Notes under the pieces: model-generated
Databases searched by the model: none
Seen by the model: the letters and a program-made list of their open reading frames with translations, nothing else
What the model was told of the DNA's origin: nothing
Made by a program: the position numbers and the translations under genes
DNA from: JBDSEG01 sp039920165
GTDB taxonomy: Bacteria; Pseudomonadota; Gammaproteobacteria; Burkholderiales; Burkholderiaceae_C
Length of the DNA: 13,404 bases
Assembly (NCBI GenBank): GCA_039920165.1
Contig: JBDSEG010000375.1
Span: 1 to 13,404, forward strand
Reading direction: 5' to 3'
Shown: positions 6,993 to 13,404 of the stretch, piece by piece
Layout: every line of letters begins with the position of its first letter
Position numbering within the stretch: position 1 is the stretch's first letter

Positions 6993-7618
6993 GAACTTTC
7001 TTTCCCCGGCGCGTGGCCGGCATCGACAAACTGCGCCGCGATGGCCGGGTCGAAGCGGCCGTCGATCAGCACGAAGAGGACGCGGCAGGGCTTGCCCGAG
7101 CGGTTCGCCCACGCATGGTTGGTGCCGCGCTCGACCAGGAAATCGCCCGCCTTCATCACCACCTCGGTCTCATCGAGCACGAGCGTGATCTCGCCGTCGA
7201 GCACGAGGCCGTAGTCGACCGATTCGGTGCGGTGCATGAAGGGATGGCGCGCATCGCCGCGTGCGTTGGTCGACGCGGTGCTGGTGCCGAGCGCGCCCCA
7301 GGCGACGCGGGTGTCGTCGGTGCTCAGGCGTTCAAGCCAGTCGCCTTCGGGGCCGAACTCGACGATGCGCACCACGCTGCCGTTCTTGGGCGGCTCGAGC
7401 TTGAGCGGCATCAAGGTCGGGTCGGGCTCGTTGCCGACGTGCGCCGGCGTGCGGTCGGTCGCCCACAGTTGCGTGAGCACATAACCGACCCGCTTCGGGT
7501 TGGTGTGGACCGACGGCGCCGGGCCGTCATGAGTGACGATGGAGCGGCCGTTTGCATCGTGGCCGGTGACGATGCGGCGCACGCCGCCGCGGCCTGCGGT
7601 GTCGGGTGTCGAACTCAT
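6989..7618 (-). CDS. Cupin domain-containing protein
   Basis: 209 aa with a beta-barrel cupin in the C-terminal half. Cupin motif 1 is seen as HPFMHRTESVDYGLVLDGEI (residues 125-144) and motif 2 as GDFLVERGTNHAWAN (158-172). Likely metal ligands are His129, an acidic residue among Glu132/Asp135, and His168. The GTNHAW signature is common in small cupins of aromatic-acid gene clusters. The N-terminal about 100 residues (RRIVTGHDANGRSIVTHDGP and following) look like a degenerate first barrel or a substrate-facing extension. The stop overlaps the amidohydrolase start and the start overlaps the Bug gene's stop, both as ATGA. GGAG lies about 10 bases before the ATG. It could be a dioxygenase, isomerase or sensor; the sequence cannot decide. 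No signal peptide is visible, so it should be cytoplasmic. Confidence 0.9.
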   Translation of the reverse strand: MSSTPDTAGRGGVRRIVTGHDANGRSIVTHDGPAPSVHTNPKRVGYVLTQLWATDRTPAHVGNEPDPTLMPLKLEPPKNGSVVRIVEFGPEGDWLERLSTDDTRVAWGALGTSTASTNARGDARHPFMHRTESVDYGLVLDGEITLVLDETEVVMKAGDFLVERGTNHAWANRSGKPCRVLFVLIDGRFDPAIAAQFVDAGHAPGKESS

Positions 7619-8571
7619 TGCTGCGCGACTCCGGTTTCCTTCACGATGCGACCCCACTTCGCGATCTCGCGGCGCAGATAGTCGGCAAATTCGGCCGGCG
7701 TTCCCGGCGTCGCTTCGAGCCCGGCCGCGGACAACTTGTCGCGGAACTCGGGCTGGCGCAGCGCCTCGTTGCACCCCGCATTGAGGCGCGCGACGATCTC
7801 GGCCGGCAGCCGCGCCGGACCGAACAGGCCGGTCCAGGTGTAGTCCTCGAAATCGGCGAAGCCCGACTCGGCGACCGTCGGCACATCGGGTAGTTGCGGG
7901 ATGCGCTTGAGGCTCGTCACTGCCAGCGCTCTGAGCTTGCCGGCCTTGACCAGCGGCACCGCCGGCGGCAGCGCCACGCTCGCGATCGGCACCTGGTTCG
8001 CGGCCGTCGCATTGAGCGCCGGCGCGGCGCCCTGGAACGGCACGTGGACGGCATCGAGCTTGCCAAGCACGCGCAGCACATGATCGGCCGTGAGGTGCGG
8101 CGTGCTGCCCACGCCCGCGCTGCCGTACGACACCGGCTTGCCCTGGTTCAGGCGCAGGAAATCGCGCAGGTCGGCAGCCGGATTGCTGGGATGCGCGACG
8201 ATGATGTTCGGGCTGGCGGCGAGGTTGGCGATCGGAGTGAAGTCGCGCAGCGCGTCGTAACCCGCGTCCTTGTATAGCGTCTGGTTGACCGCCATCGAGC
8301 TCGTCGTGACGAGCAGCACATAGCCGTCGGCCGGCAGCCCCGCCACATACTTGGCGGCGATATTGCCGCCCGCGCCGGCGCGGTTCTCGACCACGAAGGT
8401 CTGTCCCAGGCGCTCCTGCAATTGCTGGGCGACGAGCCGGCCGACGATATCGGCCGGTCCGCCGGGCGCGAACGAGACCACGATGCGCACCGGGTGCGAA
8501 GGCCACGCCTGCGCCTGCACGCGAGCCGCCATCCATGCCGCGGCACCGACGAGGATCGAGCGGCGCTTCAT
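7615..8571 (-). CDS. Bug-type tripartite tricarboxylate transporter substrate-binding protein
   Basis: 318 aa, the standard length. Bug proteins are periplasmic binding proteins that capture carboxylates, often aromatic or dicarboxylic acids. The N-terminus MKRRSILVGAAAWMAARVQA is a short signal peptide with likely cleavage after AQA. Family marks follow in order: WPSHPVRIVVSFAPGGPADI (23-42), VVENRAGAGGNIA (60-72), YGSAGVGSTPHL (149-160), DAVHVPFQG (173-181), and LPDVPTVAESGF (227-238). The membrane subunits (TctA and TctB) are not in this window, which is usual for orphan Bug proteins in Burkholderiales. AAGGA precedes the ATG. The start overlaps the FAH gene's stop (ATGA) and its own stop overlaps the cupin start. 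Its place in the operon suggests it delivers the substrate degraded by the neighbours. Confidence 0.95.
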   Translation of the reverse strand: MKRRSILVGAAAWMAARVQAQAWPSHPVRIVVSFAPGGPADIVGRLVAQQLQERLGQTFVVENRAGAGGNIAAKYVAGLPADGYVLLVTTSSMAVNQTLYKDAGYDALRDFTPIANLAASPNIIVAHPSNPAADLRDFLRLNQGKPVSYGSAGVGSTPHLTADHVLRVLGKLDAVHVPFQGAAPALNATAANQVPIASVALPPAVPLVKAGKLRALAVTSLKRIPQLPDVPTVAESGFADFEDYTWTGLFGPARLPAEIVARLNAGCNEALRQPEFRDKLSAAGLEATPGTPAEFADYLRREIAKWGRIVKETGVAQQ

Positions 8572-9422
8572 GCCGCGTCCTTGATCGGATTGGCCAGCAC
8601 GCCGATCCCTTCGATCTCGATCTCGATGGTGTCGCCGTCGCGCATGAAGACCGGCGGCTTGCGTGCATAGCCCACGCCGGCCGGAGTGCCCATCGCGATC
8701 ACGTCGCCGGTCTCCAACGTCATGCATTCGGACAGCAGCACGATCGCCTGCGCGACGCTGACGATCATCGACGCGGTGTTCGCGTCCTGCATCACCTGGC
8801 CGTTCAGGCGCGACTGGATGCGCAGGCCGATCGCGCCGGCCGGCAGGTCGTCGGGCGTCACGAGCCACGGACCGAACGGGCCGGTGGCGTCGAAATTCTT
8901 GCCGATAGTCCACTGCGAACTGCGCCGCTGGTAGTCGCGCAGCGACCCGTCGTTGAAGACGCTGTAGCCGCCCACGCACGCCAGCGCATCGTCCAGCGTG
9001 CGATGGCGCGCGGGCCGGCCGATGACGACAGCGAGCTCGGCTTCAAAGTCGAGCTTGTCGCTGCACGATGGGCGCAGCAGCGGCTGGCCCGGTGCCAGCA
9101 GCGAGCTCGTCGCGCGCAGGAAGAAGGCCGGGTATTCGGGTGCCGCGTGGCCGCCTTCGGCCGCATGGTCGCGGTAGTTGAGGCCGAGGCACACGACCTT
9201 GCCGGGGCGGGCGAGCGGCATCGCCACTTCGAGCCCTTCGAGCGCGAGCGTGGGGGCCCGTGCGAGGCGGAGCATCAGATCGTCGCGCTCAGCATCGCCG
9301 GCGGCCAGCCAGTCGCCGACATCGCGCAGGGCGGGGGCGAGCGCGCTCAGATCGCTGACCTGGCCCGCACGCAAGAGGCCGAGGCGGGTGCCGTCGGCGG
9401 CCTTAAAACTGAGGAGGCGCAT
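8568..9422 (-). CDS. Fumarylacetoacetate hydrolase (FAH) family protein
   Basis: 284 aa from the ATG at 9420-9422, chosen because AGGA sits 6 bases upstream. A start 48 bp further out would add 16 residues and lacks such a site. FAH-family enzymes cleave or isomerise beta-keto or acylpyruvate-type acids at a divalent metal. Metal ligands appear in LDFEAELAVVIG (Asp125, Glu127, Glu129) and in GYSVFNDGSLRDYQ (Asp158). WTIGKNFDATGPFGPW (171-186) and MGTPAGVGY (244-252) are further family marks, and GLNYRDHAAE (80-89) matches the conserved N-terminal segment. It could be an acylpyruvase, maleylpyruvate or fumarylpyruvate hydrolase, or a 2-hydroxyhepta-2,4-dienedioate isomerase. It is the first gene of the ATGA-overlapped operon, 83 bp downstream of the DUF1501 gene. 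Confidence 0.94.
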   Translation of the reverse strand: MRLLSFKAADGTRLGLLRAGQVSDLSALAPALRDVGDWLAAGDAERDDLMLRLARAPTLALEGLEVAMPLARPGKVVCLGLNYRDHAAEGGHAAPEYPAFFLRATSSLLAPGQPLLRPSCSDKLDFEAELAVVIGRPARHRTLDDALACVGGYSVFNDGSLRDYQRRSSQWTIGKNFDATGPFGPWLVTPDDLPAGAIGLRIQSRLNGQVMQDANTASMIVSVAQAIVLLSECMTLETGDVIAMGTPAGVGYARKPPVFMRDGDTIEIEIEGIGVLANPIKDAA

Positions 9423-9460
9423 GAAATTCCTGTCGGTTTGGACGCGCGATTCTGCCCGCG

Positions 9461-9482
9461 CGGGCCGCATCTGGGCGGCCCG
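9461..9482. other. Perfect 8-bp stem-loop between DUF1501 and FAH genes
   Basis: CGGGCCGC (9461-9468) is complementary to GCGGCCCG (9475-9482), with a six-base loop. It lies in the 83-bp gap between the DUF1501 stop and the FAH start. No T-run follows in either direction, so it is not a classical intrinsic terminator. It could be a processing or attenuation hairpin that uncouples the two groups of genes, or chance in GC-rich DNA. Confidence 0.4.
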
Positions 9483-9505
9483 GCGATGGCAGGGTCAACC
9501 CCCGG

Positions 9506-10735
9506 TCAGCCGCGCAGCACGAACAGCGCGGGAACCGCTTCGCTGCCCGGGAAGATCTCGCCGGCCAGGCGCTTCGAGTCGATCTGCAGGTGCTCGCCGA
9601 GCACCCCCTTCAGCACACCGCGCAGGTCGGTCGTGGTCTTCAGGTCGCGTCCTTCGAAGCGATCGCGCGTGGCCAGGCCCGGCCAGTCGGCGACGACGCG
9701 CGCACCGTGCACCGGTCCGCCGAGCACGAAGGCGGCACCGCCGCTCCCGTGGTCGGTTCCGAGCGTACCGTTGACGGCCACCTCACGGCCGAATTCGGTC
9801 GCGACGACGACCACGGTGCGACCCCACACGCCGTCGGCGAGCAGGCCTTCACGCAAGGCCGCGAGGCCGTTGTCGAGCTGCTGCAGGTTGCGTGCGAGCG
9901 GGCCGTTCGGGTTGGCCTGGTTGGCGTGCGTATCCCAGCCGCCAAGCTCCAACACCGCGACCTGAGGGCCGCCCGGCCGCGCGAGGAATTCGGCTGCGCG
10001 CTTGGCCAGCACGACGAAGCCGCCGTAGCCTCCCCCGCCGCCCGCCATGCCGCCCGCCGTGACCCCATCCGCCATCGCCGCGCCGGGCATGGCGCCGTCG
10101 AAGTGCAATGCACGCGCACGTTCCAGCGCGACGGCGAGCATCGGATCGTCGGCATACATGCGCGCGAGGCGCGCGACCAGATCGGCGCCGGGCTCGGGCA
10201 GCACCGAAGGCGCCCAGGTATCGACATTGCCCGGGCCGCGCAGCACCAGCGGCACCGCGGTCGCGAGCGCGATGCTCGCCGACGCGCTGCGCGACTGCGC
10301 CCGGCCGAGCCAGCCGGTGGTGAGTTCGTAAGGCCGCGCGCTGCCGCTTTCGAGCACCTGCTGGCCATCGAAGTGCGACCGATTCCGGTAGGGCAGCCCG
10401 ACCGCGTGCACGACCGCCAACTCGCCACGACCGTACATCGCATGCAGCTGCACGAGGCTCGGATGCAGGGCGAACAGGCCGTCGAGCGGCAGCGCGCTGC
10501 CGGGCGCCGGCGCGAGCGAACCGCGCGCCGCGGCAAATGCCGGATCGCCGATCGCCGGCACGGCCGACAGCGCATCCAGCCCGCCGCGCAGGATCACGAA
10601 GACAAAGCGCCGTTCGATCGCCCCCGCGTTAAGCGATGCAGAAAGGCTCAGCGTCGCCAGGGGCGCCAGCGCTGCCACGCCCAGGGCGGATCGCAGCAGC
10701 CTGCGGCGGGCGGGATTGGGGGTGGCATTCGACAT
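9506..10735 (-). CDS. DUF1501 domain-containing protein, probably exported
   Basis: 409 aa. DUF1501 proteins have a fold related to sulfatase/alkaline phosphatase and are usually exported; their reaction is not established. The N-terminus has a twin-arginine-like ARRRLLRSALG (residues 9-19) and then a hydrophobic segment (VAALAPLATLSLSASL), suggesting Tat export. Family marks in order are FVILRGGLDAL (46-56), HPSL (91-94), RSHFDGQ (119-125), ELGGWDTHANQ (263-273), TEFGRE (313-318) and GTDHGSGGAAFVLGGPV (326-342). A glycine-rich loop (GGMAGGGGGYGG, 228-239) is a local insertion. AGAGG precedes the ATG at 10733-10735. It follows the DUF1800 gene by 34 bp, the usual order for this pair, and likely works with it on an envelope or secreted substrate. 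Confidence 0.94.
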   Translation of the reverse strand: MSNATPNPARRRLLRSALGVAALAPLATLSLSASLNAGAIERRFVFVILRGGLDALSAVPAIGDPAFAAARGSLAPAPGSALPLDGLFALHPSLVQLHAMYGRGELAVVHAVGLPYRNRSHFDGQQVLESGSARPYELTTGWLGRAQSRSASASIALATAVPLVLRGPGNVDTWAPSVLPEPGADLVARLARMYADDPMLAVALERARALHFDGAMPGAAMADGVTAGGMAGGGGGYGGFVVLAKRAAEFLARPGGPQVAVLELGGWDTHANQANPNGPLARNLQQLDNGLAALREGLLADGVWGRTVVVVATEFGREVAVNGTLGTDHGSGGAAFVLGGPVHGARVVADWPGLATRDRFEGRDLKTTTDLRGVLKGVLGEHLQIDSKRLAGEIFPGSEAVPALFVLRG

Positions 10736-10769
10736 GATCGACCTCTCGATGGCGGGCATGACCGCGCGT

Positions 10770-12194
10770 TCAGCGGCGTTGGAATTCAGGCGCGAGCAGC
10801 AGCAGCGCGAGCGCCTGCTGGCCATCGGCGGCGCGTTCGATCTGCGTGCGCGTGGCGTCGCCGAGCAGCGGCCCGAGGCTGCGCGCGCCGAGTTCGCGCG
10901 CATCGACGCTGTTGCCCAGCCGGTCGGCCACGCGGGTCGCCCACTCGACGCGCTTCCACACCGCATCCGGCCCGAGCCAGTCGGCGGCACGATCGCTCCA
11001 GCCGGCCGGCGACGGCGCGACGTGGATGCGCTGGCCGAGACCGGCAATGCCGGCCGCGAACGCCGCGGGTTCATCCCGCTTCAGCACGCGCATGGACGAG
11101 ACGACGAACTCCTCCGGTGTCTTCAGCTTCGCGGCCTCGGGCTGCCACGCGAGCGGGTGCGCGATCAGCGTTCGATATACCGGCGCGAGCTCGCCGTCGT
11201 GTTCGAGATAGGACTTGGCGAGCGCATCGATTAGCGCCGGCGGCGGATCGTCGGCGACAAAATGGCGCGCCAGCTTGGTCGCGAGAAAGCGCGCCGTCGC
11301 CGGCTGCAAGGCCAGATCGTGCAGTGCCATGCGCAGCGCGTCGGACCCTTCGGGATAGCGCTTGCCGAGCAGCGTCTTGGCACCCGGCTCGTGCCAGGCC
11401 GCATCGAAGCGCTGCGCGGCATCGGGCTGCTGCAAGGCGACGCGCCAGCCGGTGAGTACGCCGGCAAAGGCCGTCACGTCGGCCTGCGTATATCCGAAAC
11501 TGCTGCCGCCCGGCAGCCGCGCGCTTTCCGCGCCGAGCGTGTGCAGCTCCAGCACCTCGCGCGCGAGGTTCTCGTTCAGGCCGACGACACGCGGCTCGTT
11601 GCCCTGGCGCACCGCGGCGCGAGCCGCCCGCGCCGCGAACACCGAATGCGGCCCGGCCGACTGCGCGTTGTCGAGATAGCGCAGCATCGCCGGGTGCGTG
11701 GTCGAGGCGAACAGCAAGGTCTCGAACGATCCGGCGATATTTGGCCGGATCGCATCGCGCTCGAACGCGCCGACGAGGCCGCGCGTCGCGCCCTTGGTCA
11801 GCGAGACGGTGAAGTGATTGGCCCAGAACAGCTGCAGCCGCTCCGCGAACGGCCGGGTGCTGGCGGCGGCGGTCGCGACGCGCGAGCGCGCATCGGCGAC
11901 GATGGTCTCGCGGTAATGACCGGCGAGCAGTTGTTCGGCCGTCGTGCCGGGCGGCGGATTGCGCGCCGCCAGGCGCTTTTCGCGCTCCGCCGCGACGAGT
12001 CCGAGCGCGCCACGCGTATCCAGCAGCCCGCGTCCGCGCGCCGTGTCGGCCGGGCCGATCTGCGCCGCGAGCCAGCCGCGCGGGTCGCTGCCGACGCTGT
12101 CGAGCGAAGCCTCGCCAAGGCCGAAGCGATGCGCGGCGATGGCCGCAGCCAACAATGGCGAGGCGGATGCGGACATTCGGACGTTGGCGGCCAT
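10770..12194 (-). CDS. DUF1800 domain-containing protein
   Basis: 474 aa from the ATG at 12192-12194. DUF1800 proteins are widespread, mostly uncharacterised, and very often encoded next to DUF1501. Clear family segments are AAHRFGLGEA (residues 20-29), ERLQLFWANHFTVS (118-131), LRYLDNAQS (171-179), LNENLAREVLELHTLG (206-221), YTQADVTAFAGVLTGW (235-250), LATKLARHFVAD (304-315), and FVVSSMRVL (363-371). The start is uncertain: ATGs at 12222-12224 and 12174-12176 are in frame. The chosen one has GGGGAA about 7 bases upstream. The 12224 start would sit against a palindrome with no Shine-Dalgarno. No signal peptide is obvious. It heads the minus-strand block and is divergent from the VWA gene. 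Confidence 0.93.
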   Translation of the reverse strand: MAANVRMSASASPLLAAAIAAHRFGLGEASLDSVGSDPRGWLAAQIGPADTARGRGLLDTRGALGLVAAEREKRLAARNPPPGTTAEQLLAGHYRETIVADARSRVATAAASTRPFAERLQLFWANHFTVSLTKGATRGLVGAFERDAIRPNIAGSFETLLFASTTHPAMLRYLDNAQSAGPHSVFAARAARAAVRQGNEPRVVGLNENLAREVLELHTLGAESARLPGGSSFGYTQADVTAFAGVLTGWRVALQQPDAAQRFDAAWHEPGAKTLLGKRYPEGSDALRMALHDLALQPATARFLATKLARHFVADDPPPALIDALAKSYLEHDGELAPVYRTLIAHPLAWQPEAAKLKTPEEFVVSSMRVLKRDEPAAFAAGIAGLGQRIHVAPSPAGWSDRAADWLGPDAVWKRVEWATRVADRLGNSVDARELGARSLGPLLGDATRTQIERAADGQQALALLLLAPEFQRR

Positions 12195-12224
12195 CGGACA
12201 TTCCCCAGTCGACCCGAGCAGCAT

Positions 12225-12246
12225 GCCGGCTTGGTGTCAAGCCGGC
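12225..12246. promoter_or_regulatory. Perfect 9+9 bp palindrome in divergent intergenic region
   Basis: GCCGGCTTG (12225-12233), four bases GTGT, then CAAGCCGGC (12238-12246) form a perfect inverted repeat. It lies in the 153-bp region between the divergent DUF1800 and VWA starts, about 30 bp from the chosen DUF1800 ATG and 100 bp from the VWA ATG. No T-tract follows, which argues against an intrinsic terminator. A dimeric regulator's operator is a reasonable reading. On the minus strand TTGACA occurs twice here (at about 12235-12240 and 12257-12262), but neither has a convincing -10. Confidence 0.5.
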
Positions 12247-12263
12247 GTGTGCGCCATGTCAAG
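12235..12263. repeat. Direct repeat TGTCAAG, 22 bp apart
   Basis: TGTCAAG occurs at 12235-12241 and again at 12257-12263. The 22-bp period equals about two helical turns, so both copies would face the same side of the DNA. The first copy overlaps the right arm of the palindrome at 12225-12246. It may be a regulator site pair; seven bases twice in 30 bp could also be chance. Confidence 0.35.
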
Positions 12264-12347
12264 AAACCTTGCGCCGCCGGGGAAACGGATTCTGCTACCC
12301 TCGATTCGCTCTGCCCCGTCCGCCCTTGCCCGGCACCGTCACTTCCC

Positions 12348-13404
12348 ATGCTGATCAACTTCTTCTTCACCCTGCGCGCGGCCAAGCTGAAAGTGTCGGT
12401 GAAGGAATATCTGACGCTTCTCGAAGCGATCGAGGCCGGCGTCATCGACCGCTCGGTCGACGATTTCTACTACCTCGCGCGCGCCAGCCTGGTGAAGGAC
12501 GAGGCCCAGTACGACAAGTTCGATCGCGCCTTCGCCGCCTATTTCAAGGGCGTCGAGATGCTGACCGATTTCAGCCAGGAAGTGCCGCTCGAGTGGCTGC
12601 GCAAGCGGCTCGAACTCGAACTGAGTGCCGAGGAGAAGGCCGCGATCGAGAAGATGGGCTGGGACGAACTGATGGAGACCTTGAAGAAGCGCTTCGAGGA
12701 ACAGAAGCAACGCCACGAGGGTGGCAGCAAGATGATCGGCACCGGCGGAACCAGTCCGTTCGGCGCGTACGGCTACAACCCGCAGGGCATCCGGATCGGC
12801 CAGGACAAGTCGCGCAACAAGAGCGCGGTGAAGGTCTGGGACCAGCGCCAGTTCAAGGACTATGACGACAACCTCGAACTGGGCACGCGCAACATCAAGG
12901 TCGCGCTGCGGCGCCTGCGCCGATTCGCGCGCGAGGGCTCGGAAGAAGAGCTCGACCTCGACGACACCATCCGCGCGACCGCCGCGAACGCCGGCTGGCT
13001 CGATATCAAGATGGTTCCCGAGCGCCACAACAAGGTGAAGGTGCTGCTGCTGATGGACGTGGGCGGCACGATGGACGAGCACATCCACCGGGTCGAAGAG
13101 ATCTTCTCGGCCGCCAAATCAGAATTCAAGCATCTGGAGTTCTATTACTTCCACAACTGCGTCTACGACTTCATGTGGAAGAACAACCGACGCCGCTACT
13201 CCGAGAAGTTCAGCACCTGGGACGTGATCCGCAAGTACAACAAGGACTACAAGCTGATCTTCGTCGGCGACGCGACGATGAGCCCGTACGAGATCCTGCA
13301 GCCCGGCGGCAGCGTCGAATACAACAACGAGGAAGCCGGCGCCGAGTGGCTGGCGCGGCTCACCAACGCCTTTCCGAAGTTCGCCTGGATCAATCCCGAG
13401 CCGC
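12348..13404 (+). CDS. VWA domain-containing CoxE-like protein (3' end outside window)
   Basis: 352 codons are visible and the frame is open at the right edge; homologues are, from memory, about 390 aa, so most of the protein is here. The start MLINFFFTLRAAKLKVSVKE matches the usual N-terminus of this family. Residues 1-125 are helical, with a charged stretch (AEEKAAIEKMGWDELMETLK, 94-113). GTGGTSPFGAYGYNPQG (131-147) is a conserved linker. The von Willebrand factor A domain follows, with the metal-site motif LLLMDVGGTMD (233-243; first Asp at 237) in place of the classic DxSxS, and a second aspartate in FVGDATMSPYE (305-314). Members usually partner with a MoxR-family AAA+ ATPase as a metal-insertion or complex-assembly pair. 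No MoxR gene lies upstream; it may lie beyond the edge. The Shine-Dalgarno is poor. Confidence 0.92.
   Translation, partial: MLINFFFTLRAAKLKVSVKEYLTLLEAIEAGVIDRSVDDFYYLARASLVKDEAQYDKFDRAFAAYFKGVEMLTDFSQEVPLEWLRKRLELELSAEEKAAIEKMGWDELMETLKKRFEEQKQRHEGGSKMIGTGGTSPFGAYGYNPQGIRIGQDKSRNKSAVKVWDQRQFKDYDDNLELGTRNIKVALRRLRRFAREGSEEELDLDDTIRATAANAGWLDIKMVPERHNKVKVLLLMDVGGTMDEHIHRVEEIFSAAKSEFKHLEFYYFHNCVYDFMWKNNRRRYSEKFSTWDVIRKYNKDYKLIFVGDATMSPYEILQPGGSVEYNNEEAGAEWLARLTNAFPKFAWINPEP

Noticed and set aside
9590..11455. A 621-codon plus-strand open frame opposite DUF1501 and DUF1800
   Set aside because: The translation is Arg/Ala-rich low complexity with no motif, and both genes beneath it have strong family signatures on the minus strand.

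Overview
The window looks like chromosomal DNA from a high-GC proteobacterium, most likely a betaproteobacterium of the order Burkholderiales. The pointers are strong G/C preference at third codon positions, a Bug-type (tripartite tricarboxylate) solute-binding protein inside a catabolic operon, and a CaiB/BaiF CoA-transferase paired with a crotonase. I see no rRNA, tRNA, CRISPR array, insertion sequence or phage gene.

Layout from left to right. Positions 1-200 hold nothing I can support. Positions 201-2180 (minus strand) carry a two-gene acyl-CoA unit: a family III CoA-transferase followed 21 bp later by an enoyl-CoA hydratase/isomerase-type crotonase. Positions 2284-4580 (minus strand) are a low-density, decaying stretch. 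It has an intact SnoaL/NTF2-like protein, a second NTF2-like gene broken by a one-base frameshift, a small uncertain membrane protein, a CYTH-domain gene with an internal deletion, and the C-terminal remnant of an alpha/beta hydrolase ending in an octamer tandem repeat. Positions 4652-5899 (plus strand) encode a membrane-anchored conserved hypothetical protein of 415 aa.

Positions 5922-9422 (minus strand) form the most coherent module. In transcription order it encodes a fumarylacetoacetate hydrolase (FAH) family enzyme, a Bug-type periplasmic binding protein, a cupin and an ACMSD-type amidohydrolase. All three junctions are 4-bp ATGA stop/start overlaps, so the four proteins are probably translationally coupled. 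The amidohydrolase starts with a Tat-like twin arginine and a lipobox, which predicts a lipoprotein outside the cytoplasm. My inference is a small uptake and degradation pathway for an aromatic or dicarboxylic acid; the substrate cannot be read from the sequence.

Positions 9506-12194 (minus strand) hold the well-known DUF1800-DUF1501 pair, possibly co-transcribed with the catabolic operon. A 153-bp divergent intergenic region (12195-12347) contains a perfect 9+9 bp palindrome and a direct repeat. It separates this pair from a plus-strand von Willebrand factor A (CoxE-like) gene that runs off the right edge.

Nothing here is a clearly new defence or mobile system. The items most worth a second look are the ATGA-coupled operon with its exported amidohydrolase, the cluster of broken genes, and the palindrome.
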